Below are positions 27,367 through 35,684 of a stretch of 64,000 bases of DNA, one piece after another. The DNA is from Holosporales bacterium (GTDB lineage Bacteria; Pseudomonadota; Alphaproteobacteria; Paracaedibacterales; CANFPP01), in NCBI GenBank assembly GCA_947449005.1, contig CANFPP010000003.1, positions 29,638-93,637 of the forward strand. The letters run 5' to 3'. The notes beneath the pieces are model-generated. The model was not told the DNA's origin and made no database searches. It saw only the letters and a program-made list of their open reading frames with translations. Positions within the stretch are counted from its first letter, which is position 1, and each line of letters starts with the position of its first letter. The translations under genes and the position numbers were made by a program.

Positions 27367-28240
27367 GTTTTCCGGCTCAATTGTAGCAATTATTACGCCT
27401 TTCCATTCAGGAAAATTAGATGAAGCAGCTTTGCAAGATCTTGTTTCCTGGCACATTGGTGAAGGAACTGATGGCATCGTCTGTTGTGGCACGACTGGCG
27501 AAGCATTATTGTTATCTTCAGAAGAACGACATAAAGTTATCACCCTCACCTTAAAAGCTGCCGCAAATCGCATTCCTGTTATTGTTGGCTGTAGTGCCGC
27601 TGGAACTCTCGAAACAATAAAGATGGTCCAAGAAGCTCAGAACGCTGGGGCAGCTGCAGCTCTTATTGTTACGCCCTTCTATATTAAGCCTACATCTTTG
27701 GGTTTATATCAACACTTTATTGAAATACATGAGAAAACTAATTTACCAATCATTATATATAATAATCCAGGACGAACTTCTGGTGAGATTTCAGTTGAAA
27801 CGCTCTCTAAACTTGCAGAGCTTCCTCGTATTGTTGGCTATAAAGAATCAGGTAGCGATTTAACCCGTCCCGTTTTTCTACGTCAAACAATCAAGAAAGA
27901 TTTCTGTATTCTCTCTGGTGATGACCCAACAGCTCCTGCTTACTTTACTTATGGTGCTGATGGCTGGTGTTCTGTTGCTGGCAATGTCGCACCAAAGCTT
28001 TGCAAAATGCTCACTCAAGCATGGAAGGATAAAGATATCGATCTTTTCCGCAAACTTACGGACCTTCTCACGCCTTTAAATCTATCTATGTTTGTTGAAA
28101 CTAACCCTGGACCTGTTAAATATGCTGTATCTCTTTTAGGAAAATGCCATAATGAACTGCGTTTACCATTAGTTTCTGTCAGTTCACAAACAGAAGCTCG
28201 TGTAAAAGAAGCAATGATTCACGCAAAATTATTGAGTTAG
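27365..28240 (+). CDS. dapA: 4-hydroxy-tetrahydrodipicolinate synthase
   Basis: First committed step of lysine and meso-diaminopimelate synthesis. The 291-residue protein starts [13 protein letters not shown] and has [15 protein letters not shown] with Tyr132, and the Schiff-base Lys160 in GYKESG. ATG at 27365 follows AAGG at good spacing and matches the family N-terminus, so the longer frame from 27305 is rejected. It heads the dapA-smpB-rplY-pth run. Confidence 0.95.
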   Translation: MFSGSIVAIITPFHSGKLDEAALQDLVSWHIGEGTDGIVCCGTTGEALLLSSEERHKVITLTLKAAANRIPVIVGCSAAGTLETIKMVQEAQNAGAAAALIVTPFYIKPTSLGLYQHFIEIHEKTNLPIIIYNNPGRTSGEISVETLSKLAELPRIVGYKESGSDLTRPVFLRQTIKKDFCILSGDDPTAPAYFTYGADGWCSVAGNVAPKLCKMLTQAWKDKDIDLFRKLTDLLTPLNLSMFVETNPGPVKYAVSLLGKCHNELRLPLVSVSSQTEARVKEAMIHAKLLS

Positions 28241-28247
28241 GTATACA

Positions 28248-28739
28248 ATGGCACGCCCTTCCAACGGATTTCAGCCTGTCGCTCAAAATCGCAGAGCAAG
28301 GTTTGATTACGAAATACTAGAGACACTAGAAGCTGGAATTATGCTCACCGGCAGCGAAGTAAAATCGATTCGCTCTGGCAAAGTCAGCATTAACGAATCC
28401 TATGCAGGTGAAATGGGTGGAGATATGGCAGGAGAGATTTATCTCTTTAATGCAAATATTACGGAATACACTGAAGCGAATCAGTTCAATCATCAACCAA
28501 CAAGGCCCCGGAAGCTTCTCTTAAGAAAACGTCAAGCTAACCGATTCTTAGGATCAATTCGCCGTAAAGGTATGACATTAATTCCTCTAACTCTTTATTT
28601 TAATGCCAAAGGCCGCGCAAAAATTGAACTCGGACTTGGCAAAGGAAAGAAAACCGTAGATAAACGTCAAACCATTAAAGAGCGCGAATGGGGACGTGAC
28701 AAAGCACGATTATTGAGAAATAACAACAAAAACGATTAA
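28248..28739 (+). CDS. smpB: SsrA-binding protein SmpB
   Basis: A 163-residue tmRNA partner for rescue of stalled ribosomes. Seen: [27 protein letters not shown] (family core), SINESYAG, and the basic C-terminal tail [19 protein letters not shown]. It is seven bases after dapA, as in many alphaproteobacteria. The tmRNA gene is not in the window. Confidence 0.96.
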   Translation: MARPSNGFQPVAQNRRARFDYEILETLEAGIMLTGSEVKSIRSGKVSINESYAGEMGGDMAGEIYLFNANITEYTEANQFNHQPTRPRKLLLRKRQANRFLGSIRRKGMTLIPLTLYFNAKGRAKIELGLGKGKKTVDKRQTIKEREWGRDKARLLRNNNKND

Positions 28740-28816
28740 GACAATAATTGCAAACTGAATCATAGTCGTGTATGTAAAATAGGATAATATTAGATTTATA
28801 GTGATCGGAGTAGACA

Positions 28817-29416
28817 ATGAGTGCTGCCACAACTTTACAAGCACAAGCAAGAACACAAGCAGGAACCGGAGCAGCACGTGCTACCAGAAGAGCTGGATTC
28901 GTTCCAGGAATCATTTATGGCGACAACAAAGAACCGCAAATGATTGCTGTTGACCCAAAGGTTTTGGCGAAAGAATGCCAAAGCTCTGGATTTTTTAGCA
29001 GAGTGTTTGATATTACCCTTGATGGAAAAACTCAACAAACTGTTGCTAAAGATGTGCACTTGCACCCAGTTACAGATGAGCCTATGCATGTTGATTTTCA
29101 ACGTGTTAACAAAGATTCAAAAATTCACGTGTCTATTCCTATTAACTTTATTAATGAAGATAAAGCACCAGGCATTAAACGCGGCGGTATGCTTAACATT
29201 ATTTTCCACACTCTTGAAGTCATTTGCCCAGTGCAATCAATTCCAGAGAGACTTACGGTTGATTTAACTGGAATGGAATCTAACCAGTCGATTCATATTG
29301 CAGCCCTCAACCTACCAACTGGCGTTGTTGCTGCTCATCCTGAACGCGATAACACGATTGCAACGATCGTTGCTCCAAGTAGCGCTAGTGATGAAAAAGA
29401 AGAAGAAGCTGCTTAG
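28817..29416 (+). CDS. rplY: Ribosomal protein bL25 (CTC/TL5 type)
   Basis: A 199-residue general-stress type bL25. The N-terminal 5S rRNA-binding domain (GTGAARATRRAGFVPGIIYG) is followed by the TL5 C-terminal domain (HVDFQRVNKDSKIHVSIPIN) and an acidic tail (EKEEEAA). Directly upstream of pth, the usual order. Confidence 0.95.
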   Translation: MSAATTLQAQARTQAGTGAARATRRAGFVPGIIYGDNKEPQMIAVDPKVLAKECQSSGFFSRVFDITLDGKTQQTVAKDVHLHPVTDEPMHVDFQRVNKDSKIHVSIPINFINEDKAPGIKRGGMLNIIFHTLEVICPVQSIPERLTVDLTGMESNQSIHIAALNLPTGVVAAHPERDNTIATIVAPSSASDEKEEEAA

Positions 29417-29438
29417 TTTTTTCTTTCATTAATACACA

Positions 29439-30005
29439 ATGTTTGTGCTGATTGGCCTGGGGAATCCAGGCGCGCAATATGCCTTGAATCGGCACAACAT
29501 TGGTTTTATGGCAATTGATGTCATAGCTGAGTCTTATAATTTCTCTCCCTTTAAAAACAAATTTAATGCTCTGATAAGTGAAGGAATGATTGGCGAGACG
29601 AAGGTCATTCTTTGTAAACCCCTCACCTTCATGAATCTTTCGGGAAAGAGCGCACAGGCGCTGTTACAGTTCTACAAAATTCCGCTTGAAAAAGTTTATG
29701 TCATCCATGATGATCTTGATGTTTTACCTGGGAAAATCAAACTCAAATTAGGTGGCGGCAATGGTGGTCACAATGGCTTAAGCAGCCTTGATCAACATAT
29801 TGGCAAAGACTATTGGCGTCTTCGCATCGGCATCGGGCACCCTGGGCACCGTGATGCCGTTACAAATTACGTATTAGGAAACTTCTCTAAACAAGATCAT
29901 GAATGGCTAGAAGATACTTTATCAATAATCACTAAAGAATCCCCTGCCCTATTCACAACCAACAGCGCTGATTGGCTTAGCAAAGCAAACAGTCGCCCCA
30001 ACTAA
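29439..30005 (+). CDS. pth: Peptidyl-tRNA hydrolase
   Basis: Recycles peptidyl-tRNA released from stalled ribosomes. The 188-residue protein has GLGNPGAQYALNRHNIGF with the catalytic His, KPLTFMNLSG, and HDDLDVLPGKIKLKLGGG. It follows rplY by 22 bases. Confidence 0.96.
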   Translation: MFVLIGLGNPGAQYALNRHNIGFMAIDVIAESYNFSPFKNKFNALISEGMIGETKVILCKPLTFMNLSGKSAQALLQFYKIPLEKVYVIHDDLDVLPGKIKLKLGGGNGGHNGLSSLDQHIGKDYWRLRIGIGHPGHRDAVTNYVLGNFSKQDHEWLEDTLSIITKESPALFTTNSADWLSKANSRPN

Positions 30006-30008
30006 AAT

Positions 30009-30176
30009 TTATTGTCTGGGCATTTCACTTTTGATAAGAATTTTTATTGATTCTGGACTTGGCACACCAGGTGATACGATTGCTGATGTATTTTGCACGC
30101 TACCATTTTCATTATCGGCGAAGCTATATGTTACACTTAACATAGAAATTAGCCCAATTATTAATTGTTTTTTCAT
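30009..30176 (-). CDS. Small secreted peptide of unknown function (55 aa)
   Basis: Starting at ATG 30176 (MKKQLIIGLISMLSVTYSFA) it has a clean signal peptide and a short mature part of about 35 residues rich in Ser, Pro and Asn. It is convergent with pth, only three bases from its stop. The frame continues upstream to 30200, but that start would put residues ahead of the basic signal start. Expression is unproven. Confidence 0.45.
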   Translation of the reverse strand: MKKQLIIGLISMLSVTYSFADNENGSVQNTSAIVSPGVPSPESIKILIKSEMPRQ

Positions 30177-30360
30177 ATGGACACTCCCTTTTAAAATCAA
30201 CTTACTGATTTATGGTACCAGTTTTTTAAATAAAATAAACATAAAATTTTAACAAAATTAATGTTTGTTTTTTAATAGGTTAACTTAGAATTAACTTTCT
30301 TTTACACAATAACATGCACACAAGCTTGTCACCCGTCAGTTTTTTACAGCCTGCTAACGC

Positions 30361-30986
30361 ATGATTTCTATTAGATATATGTATTTATGCACTTTTTCTT
30401 TCTCTGTCATCATCTCTGCACAGGCGGAGATGACTGATCTACCTTTTGATTTTGATAAGCCCGAAGACAGTCCTGGTTTTTTGCTCTGGCAAACGACTAT
30501 ACCTATGCAAATTGAAGATGTTGAGAATTTAAGGCGGAGATTTTGGCAAAGGACAGAGCCTTTAAAACCGCAGATAGCTCCTTCTATCTAAGGCTTTAAA
30601 GGCGATAGTTGGTTGATAAAAGATCAACATCTTCAGTTTGTATAGGTATATTACCTGGCAACGACTTATTAAGAAAGCGTTGGAACCTCACGACATTTCT
30701 CATGCGCAATTTGTTATTATGGCGATTCTTCTCTGGTTTGGAAAACACAACTACGATACAACACAAATCCTCATTGTGAACTGGTCCAAGCTTGATAAAA
30801 TGACAGTGTCAAAATCACTTAAAAACTTGTTAGCCTAGATCTCGTGGATCGATTTATGCAACAGATACGCATGCTAAAAGCGTGTCTCTGAGGGATAAAG
30901 GAAAAGATTTTGTCTATAAATTCATTCCAATCATAGAGAAAATCGATGCCGAATTTTTTGGAAAATTACCTGATCATAACCAATAA
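30361..30986 (+). pseudogene. MarR-family regulator gene split by a MITE and frameshifted
   Basis: The first part (probable start ATG 30430, MTDLPFDFDKPEDSPGFLLW) runs to 30499. A 149-bp MITE-like element then interrupts it, and the gene resumes at about 30651 (WQRLIKKALEPHDISHAQF). Removing the element and one TA restores a continuous QTTITWQR reading. The frame is further broken near 30836 and about 30860, after which SVSLRDKGKDFVYKFIPIIE leads to the stop at 30984-30986. The upstream residues from ATG 30361 look like a signal-like extension and may not be native. The gene is inactive. Confidence 0.8.
30500..30648. mobile_element. MITE-like repeat inserted in the marR pseudogene
   Basis: A 149-bp element with terminal inverted repeats of about 27 bases (TACCTATGCAAATTGAAGAT at the left, ATCTTCAGTTTGTATAGGTA at the right end). 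The interior shares TTTAAAACCGCAGATAGC and GATCAAC with the copy at 21614-21774. It is flanked by TA on each side (30498-30499 and 30649-30650), consistent with a TA target duplication as made by IS630/Tc1-type transposases. Confidence 0.85.
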
Positions 30987-31206
30987 TCATTGATCCAGCT
31001 TTTAAAAGAATTAGTATCAGAGCAAAAAAAATATTAACAGAAATTGACTAAATGCGACAAAGAAGGATGCCACAGAATCCTTTGTTGATATGCTTTATGT
31101 ATTGAAACCTTATAAGAAAAAAAGTAGGCATTTAAACTTTAACCACATTATATTACTTGTTATTTTAAATATGATATTTTTATAGAAAATAAAAAGAAAA
31201 ATACAT

Positions 31207-31815
31207 ATGAAGCAAATTGACACGTATTGGAAAGAAGTTGGACGTGAAGAAATTTGGTGGTGTAGTAAATGCAGTGCTCAAATCAATCTCAATACAACCT
31301 ATAAAAAAGATAGGGATCTTCAAGAGGTTCTCAATTTATATAAAACTCACCACGACATTGATCAATTAACAAAAGATTCCAAATCGTTTTTGTGTTTTGG
31401 AGTATTTAAAAAACTATCTTCTGATCCATTTTTAGAAAAACGTGAATACACAACAACTTGGGGATATGCTGTTAAACATCATGATGACTATGTAAGGGAT
31501 AAAAAGTATGATGAATTAGAAACGGTAACGTGTGTTGCACGCCAAAAAGTGTCTCCTTATAGCCATTACTGTGGAACATCTGGACCTAAAGACATAGTAA
31601 AAATACAAAATAAACGTCTTATTGAAATTTTGAAAACTGTAAAACAAGTAGAAGAGTGGGATGTTTATAATTGTGCTGAAGTTAAGTGCGCTGAAAAATT
31701 TTTAACAAAATATCCTGACATTGCAAAGGGTACTATTGAATTTGAAGCGATTGATAAAAATAGGAAACGTCGAGATCCTTGTAAAAATTGTGTGCAATGG
31801 ATCTATAGAATTTAA
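31207..31815 (+). CDS. Deaminase-like (CDA-fold) protein, putative toxin or effector
   Basis: A 202-residue protein I do not recognise as a named family. Near the C-terminus it has the zinc-site pattern of cytidine-deaminase-fold enzymes: NCAE (Cys156-Ala-Glu158, with a second CAE at 161-163), then DPCKNC (Pro191, Cys192, Cys195) about 34 residues later. The N-terminal half has a CxxC pair (WWCSKC) and further Cys/His, perhaps a zinc ribbon. No signal peptide is seen. Such C-terminal CAE...PCxxC domains occur in bacterial toxin deaminases. No immunity gene is obvious: a marR pseudogene lies upstream and uvrB is convergent. Confidence 0.55.
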   Translation: MKQIDTYWKEVGREEIWWCSKCSAQINLNTTYKKDRDLQEVLNLYKTHHDIDQLTKDSKSFLCFGVFKKLSSDPFLEKREYTTTWGYAVKHHDDYVRDKKYDELETVTCVARQKVSPYSHYCGTSGPKDIVKIQNKRLIEILKTVKQVEEWDVYNCAEVKCAEKFLTKYPDIAKGTIEFEAIDKNRKRRDPCKNCVQWIYRI

Positions 31816-31862
31816 CTTTGAATAGATATTTTATTCGTAATTACTCAATACCAAAAACACAC

Positions 31863-31901
31863 TTTGTGCAATTCTTCGACAACATCGAAGAATTGCACAA
31901 A
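31863..31901. terminator. Bidirectional hairpin terminator between the deaminase-like gene and uvrB
   Basis: A perfect 17-base stem (TTTGTGCAATTCTTCGA and its complement) with a 5-base loop, just after both convergent genes (47 bases from one stop, 4 from the other). The stem ends in AAA/TTT. A strong stop signal in either direction. Confidence 0.88.
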
Positions 31902-31904
31902 AGC

Positions 31905-33941
31905 TTAAAATCGCACACCTAACTCTTGATCATCGAGTCGTTTGAGTTCATCGCGTAGGCGCGCCGCCTCTTCAAATTCCAGATTGGACGCTGCTTCTTT
32001 CATTTGTTTTTCGACTTTAACTTTATATGATTGCAGCTCTTTGCCACTAAGCAGTGCTGTTTTCGTATCAACAGTTAGGTAATCTGATTCACTCACACTA
32101 TGCATAACGTCTGAAATTCCTTTTTTAATACTTTCAGGCGTAATATTATGCTCCAGGTTATAAGCGTGTTGTTTTTCACGGCGACGATCGGTTTCTGCAA
32201 AAGCCGCTTCCATAGATTTTGTAATTCTATCGGCATATAGCAGAGCTTTACCCTCAATATTTCGAGCGGCTCTTCCAATCGTTTGAATTAAGGATGTCTT
32301 TGAGCGCAAAAACCCCTCCTTATCCGCATCAAGAATTGCAACAAGGCCGCACTCTGGAATATCAAGTCCTTCTCTGAGCAAGTTAATGCCAACTAAGACT
32401 TCAAACTCCCCCAACCGCAGGCCTCTAATAATTTTCATTCTTTCAAGCGTTTCAATATCAGAGTGCATATAACGCACTCGCAAACCCGCCTCAACCATGT
32501 AATCAGTTAGAGCTTCTGCCATTTTTTTGGTTAGGGTCGTCACAAGAACGCGCATCCCTTTTTTGACAGTTAGTTGGCATTCTGCAATAAGATCGTCCAC
32601 CTGATGTTCACAGGGACGAACAATGTAAATAGGGTCAATCAAGCCAGTTGGGCGAATAATTTGCTCCACAAACTCACCAGCTGTTTTCTCAAGTTCCCAA
32701 GGTCCAGGCGTTGCCGAAACAAAAATAGTTTGCGGCCTCATTTCTTCCCACTCTTCAAACTTCAAAGGACGATTATCTGCACAGGAAGGTAACCGAAAAC
32801 CATGTTCACTCAGCACACCTTTGCGCGCCTTGTCTCCCTTATACATAGCCCCCAATTGAGGTACACTAACGTGGCTCTCATCTACAATTAAAAGCGCATC
32901 CTTTGGTAAATATTCAAATAAAGTTGGAGGATTTTGACCTGGAGCACGACCTGTCAGATACCTTGAATAATTCTCAATTCCAGCACAAGTGCCTGTTGCA
33001 CTCATCATTTCCAAATCAAACTTAGTACGCTGTTCAAGACGTTGAAACTCTAGGTGTTTCCCCTCATTTTGGAATTCTTCTAACCGTTTTCCCAAATCAA
33101 ATTGGATTTGCTTAATTGCCTGCTGCATTGTTGGTCCAGGCGTCACATAGTGACTGTTCGCAAAAACGCGAATCTCATCAAGAGTTTTAAACTTTTCACC
33201 TGTTAAAGAATCAATTTCTGTAATGACTTCAATTTCATCACCGAAGAAACTTAATCGCCACGCTCGATCTTCATAGTGAGCGGGGAAAATTTCAACAATG
33301 TCACCTCTAACTCGAAAATTTCCACGACTAAATCCAAGATCATTGCGTTTATAATGTAGTTCAACCAATTGACGCATCAATTTCTGACGATCAATCGACT
33401 GCCCTGTCTTTAAGGGAAGGATCATTTCACCGTAAGTCGAAACACCGCCAATACCATAAATACAGGATACACTGGCAACGATGATAACATCTCTCCGCTC
33501 AAGCAGAGAGCGCGTTGCGGAGTGGCGCATTCTGTCGATCTGCTCATTAATAGATGCAGTTTTTTCTATGAAAGTATCTGTACGAGCAACATAAGCTTCA
33601 GGCTGGTAATAGTCATAATAAGAAACAAAATACTCAACCGCATTATTGGGAAAGAAATCTTTCATTTCTGCATAGAGTTGGCCTGCTAAAATTTTATTAG
33701 GTGCTAAAACCAATGCTGGTCGTTGGACGGACTGAATCAGATGGGCAATTGTAAAGGTTTTTCCAGATCCCGTTACACCTAAAAGAACTTGATCTTTCTT
33801 TTCTTCTTGCACACCTTGGATGAGCTGCTCGATTGCCTGAGGTTGATCTCCTGCAGGTTTGAATGAAGAGACAATTTCAAAGGGAGAAGATAAAGATGAG
33901 TCAGCACTTTTATTATAAAGCAAAGGAATGGTCACTGTCAT
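31905..33941 (-). CDS. uvrB: UvrABC excision nuclease subunit B
   Basis: A 678-residue helicase-like subunit of nucleotide excision repair. Seen: the N-terminal [14 protein letters not shown], Walker A GVTGSGKT, the beta-hairpin region ([11 protein letters not shown]), DESHVSVPQ, the QTIGRAARN motif VI, and a C-terminal UVR domain ([24 protein letters not shown]) that binds UvrC. Full family length. No GAAC-N7-GTTC LexA box was found upstream. Confidence 0.96.
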   Translation of the reverse strand: MTVTIPLLYNKSADSSLSSPFEIVSSFKPAGDQPQAIEQLIQGVQEEKKDQVLLGVTGSGKTFTIAHLIQSVQRPALVLAPNKILAGQLYAEMKDFFPNNAVEYFVSYYDYYQPEAYVARTDTFIEKTASINEQIDRMRHSATRSLLERRDVIIVASVSCIYGIGGVSTYGEMILPLKTGQSIDRQKLMRQLVELHYKRNDLGFSRGNFRVRGDIVEIFPAHYEDRAWRLSFFGDEIEVITEIDSLTGEKFKTLDEIRVFANSHYVTPGPTMQQAIKQIQFDLGKRLEEFQNEGKHLEFQRLEQRTKFDLEMMSATGTCAGIENYSRYLTGRAPGQNPPTLFEYLPKDALLIVDESHVSVPQLGAMYKGDKARKGVLSEHGFRLPSCADNRPLKFEEWEEMRPQTIFVSATPGPWELEKTAGEFVEQIIRPTGLIDPIYIVRPCEHQVDDLIAECQLTVKKGMRVLVTTLTKKMAEALTDYMVEAGLRVRYMHSDIETLERMKIIRGLRLGEFEVLVGINLLREGLDIPECGLVAILDADKEGFLRSKTSLIQTIGRAARNIEGKALLYADRITKSMEAAFAETDRRREKQHAYNLEHNITPESIKKGISDVMHSVSESDYLTVDTKTALLSGKELQSYKVKVEKQMKEAASNLEFEEAARLRDELKRLDDQELGVRF

Positions 33942-34064
33942 AAAGAATTCCTCAGATTGTGCACGAGCATCAACCTATCAGAAGTCCCAATTTACAGCAA
34001 GCACCTCTTTTTTTTCTGGGATTTCTTTCTCTAATAAATCACTCAGAGTACTTCTCCCTAATAA

Positions 34065-34589
34065 TTAAGATAAACCACGATTTTCCGCCATAGCTCTTCC
34101 TAATACATCGTAATGCTCACTCCAGTTAATTCGTGCAGTACGAATCGCATTTCCTTCATCTGTTGCGTCAATTAATTTCTCTTTTTGTGCTTTCGCAAAC
34201 TCTTGATTTTTCTCGTTAACACTTCTTAGAAAATGATAGATGTATTGTATTTTAAGGCCTTTTTTTAAAGAATCAGCATAATTAAACTGACGCACATGTT
34301 CTCTTAATTGTTCTTGCACTGACTCATTCCCTCTTTCGACAAGAAATTCAAAAGCATTCGGTGAGAAATAGGCTCCTGTATTTTTTGTAATTGCCATCAT
34401 TCTCTGTGTGCTTAATTCAGGATTAGTCTCATACAACTTGAAAGAAAGAAAATAATCAGTGGCCACATATCCTTTCTTAGAAAAGTAGGTAATATGGTCA
34501 TTACTCCCTAAATCTTCTCGCACTAGAGTCTCTCCAGCTATTGCCATTTTAAAACAACACAACACAGCCGCTACAAATCGAAAAATCAA
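34065..34589 (-). CDS. Secreted protein of unknown function (174 aa)
   Basis: The signal peptide ends at about residue 18 (FKMAIA). The mature part is mostly helical and charged, with no recognisable domain. A perfect 19-base palindrome lies 21 bases upstream of the start. It diverges from a DUF2914 gene. The function is unknown. Confidence 0.55.
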   Translation of the reverse strand: MIFRFVAAVLCCFKMAIAGETLVREDLGSNDHITYFSKKGYVATDYFLSFKLYETNPELSTQRMMAITKNTGAYFSPNAFEFLVERGNESVQEQLREHVRQFNYADSLKKGLKIQYIYHFLRSVNEKNQEFAKAQKEKLIDATDEGNAIRTARINWSEHYDVLGRAMAENRGLS

Positions 34590-34610
34590 AATGACCTCTA
34601 ATAATAGAAA

Positions 34611-34629
34611 AACTGAATATTATTCAGTT
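34611..34629. promoter_or_regulatory. Perfect 19-base palindrome, possible operator
   Basis: AACTGAATA-T-TATTCAGTT, with nine-base arms around a single T, 22-40 bases upstream of the 174-residue secreted gene. It looks like a dimeric repressor site. The regulator is unknown. Confidence 0.45.
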
Positions 34630-34709
34630 AATATTTAATCTTTGGAATTCAATAGACATTCTAGAAAAAATCTTCAAGTAAAATCTGAAAATGAAAATAA
34701 TTCACATCG

Positions 34710-34738
34710 TTGACAAATTCAAAGAAAAGCCTGATCAT
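34710..34738 (+). promoter_or_regulatory. Candidate sigma-70 promoter for the DUF2914 gene
   Basis: A consensus -35 (TTGACA, 34710-34715), 17-base spacer, then GATCAT as a 4/6 match to the -10. It lies about 48 bases before the start codon. Confidence 0.4.
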
Positions 34739-34785
34739 TTTAAGTAGAGATAATGTAATAATGTTTAAATAATGGGGTCTTAATT

Positions 34786-35328
34786 ATGAAATTTTGTCTT
34801 TCACTTACAGCAGCTTTCCTTAGCACAACAGCTGTTTACGCTCATAACACAGCACCTGCTGTAGAACAACACGCTCCTGCGAATAAGCCAGAAGCTGCAG
34901 CGAATGCACACATCTCTCTTAATCGTTTTGTATTAGCAACAGGTATTGAACATCGTGAACCACACAATGCAAAAGAAAATTTTACAACTGCTGATGGCAA
35001 AGTTTTTGCCTTTGCTGACTTAAATTCAAAAGGCCATGATCACGTTGTTTTTCAATGGAAGCATAATGGTAAAGAGCATGCTAAAGTTCAAGTAAAAGTC
35101 TCGGACTCTGCTCGTTGGCGCACATTTAGCCACGTTAGTGCCCTTCCTGGTAATTGGTCTGTTGCCATCGTTGATAAAAGCGGCGCTGTTCTAAAAGAAA
35201 TGAACTTTAACGTTGGCGGAGCGACAGCACCTGTTGTTGCACCTAAAGAAGCTCCAGCTCCTCAAGAAAAACAAAAAGTTGAAGAGCCTAAAAAAGTAGA
35301 TCCAGCTGCAAAACCCGCAGCTCACTGA
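34786..35328 (+). CDS. Secreted DUF2914-domain protein
   Basis: A 180-residue exported protein. The signal peptide ends VYA. An Ala/Pro/His-rich linker is followed by a DUF2914-like core (RFVLATGIEHREPHNA, VFAFADLNSKGHDHVVFQW, RWRTFSHVSALPGNWSVAIVD). The C-terminus is a Pro/Lys/Glu/Ala-rich low-complexity tail. DUF2914 proteins are secreted or membrane-anchored with no settled function. No partner is evident. Confidence 0.7.
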   Translation: MKFCLSLTAAFLSTTAVYAHNTAPAVEQHAPANKPEAAANAHISLNRFVLATGIEHREPHNAKENFTTADGKVFAFADLNSKGHDHVVFQWKHNGKEHAKVQVKVSDSARWRTFSHVSALPGNWSVAIVDKSGAVLKEMNFNVGGATAPVVAPKEAPAPQEKQKVEEPKKVDPAAKPAAH

Positions 35329-35363
35329 CGATAATAATCGTTTAAGAAGAGCTCTTCTCATCG

Positions 35364-35386
35364 AGATCCCCGGGTCAAGCCCGGGG
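35364..35386. repeat. GC-rich palindromic repeat
   Basis: GATCCCCGGGTCAAGCCCGG... with 7-8 base arms around a short TCAAG loop, the commonest form of the dispersed palindrome. About 35 bases after the DUF2914 gene. Confidence 0.85.
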
Positions 35387-35441
35387 AAAACATGGGAGAG
35401 TAATGATAGTGTAGAAAACAGAGAGAGCCCCCACCAGCGCA

Positions 35442-35472
35442 GTCATCCTCGGGTTAAACCCGGGGATCTCAT
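35442..35472. repeat. GC-rich palindromic repeat, variant
   Basis: Reverse-oriented copy: GTCATCCTCGGGTTAAACCC followed by GGGGATCTC. It has one arm mismatch compared with the standard core. Confidence 0.8.
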
Positions 35473-35609
35473 AAAAACAGAGAAGAATACTTACTAAACA
35501 CACAATTTTTCCTTAAATTCACCTCAATTTTTAATAGTTTCCTTTTTTCCAAATCACAATTTTTTTTTAATTTCAAGACTTGAAATGCTAGCTTTTTCAT
35601 GATGAATTA

Positions 35610-35652
35610 ACTATATATTGTCATGTGACCAAGAAAAACAACTAGATATAGT
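35610..35652 (+). promoter_or_regulatory. Paired NrdR boxes upstream of nrdJ
   Basis: ACTATATATTGT (35610-35621) and ACTAGATATAGT (35641-35652) each differ by one base from the NrdR core ACTATATATAGT. Their starts are exactly 31 bases apart, the three-helical-turn spacing of NrdR operators. A TTGTCA/TAGATA promoter pair overlaps them. Repression of nrdJ by NrdR when dATP is high is likely. No nrdR gene is in the window. Confidence 0.75.
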
Positions 35653-35684
35653 ATATTTTTAGATATATTTTAAGGAATTGCCGA

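Larger units (their letters stand above)
35329..35684. other. Intergenic region before nrdJ
   Basis: This 356-base gap holds two GC-rich palindromic repeats (35364-35386, 35442-35472), an A/T-rich stretch, and the NrdR-box pair. No open frame of note. Confidence 0.7.

Noticed and set aside
27367..27573. N-terminal extension of Slt
   Set aside because: These codons are antisense to the dapA start, and the signal peptide begins only at the 27366 ATG.
30987..31206. Possible gene fragment (ATKKDATESFVDMLYVLKPY) after the MarR pseudogene
   Set aside because: A short open stretch with no start and no recognisable family; it may be decayed DNA, but it cannot be supported as a feature.
35329..35684. 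Cobalamin riboswitch before nrdJ
   Set aside because: No B12-box-like sequence or suitable fold was seen; the leader is explained by the palindromes and NrdR boxes.
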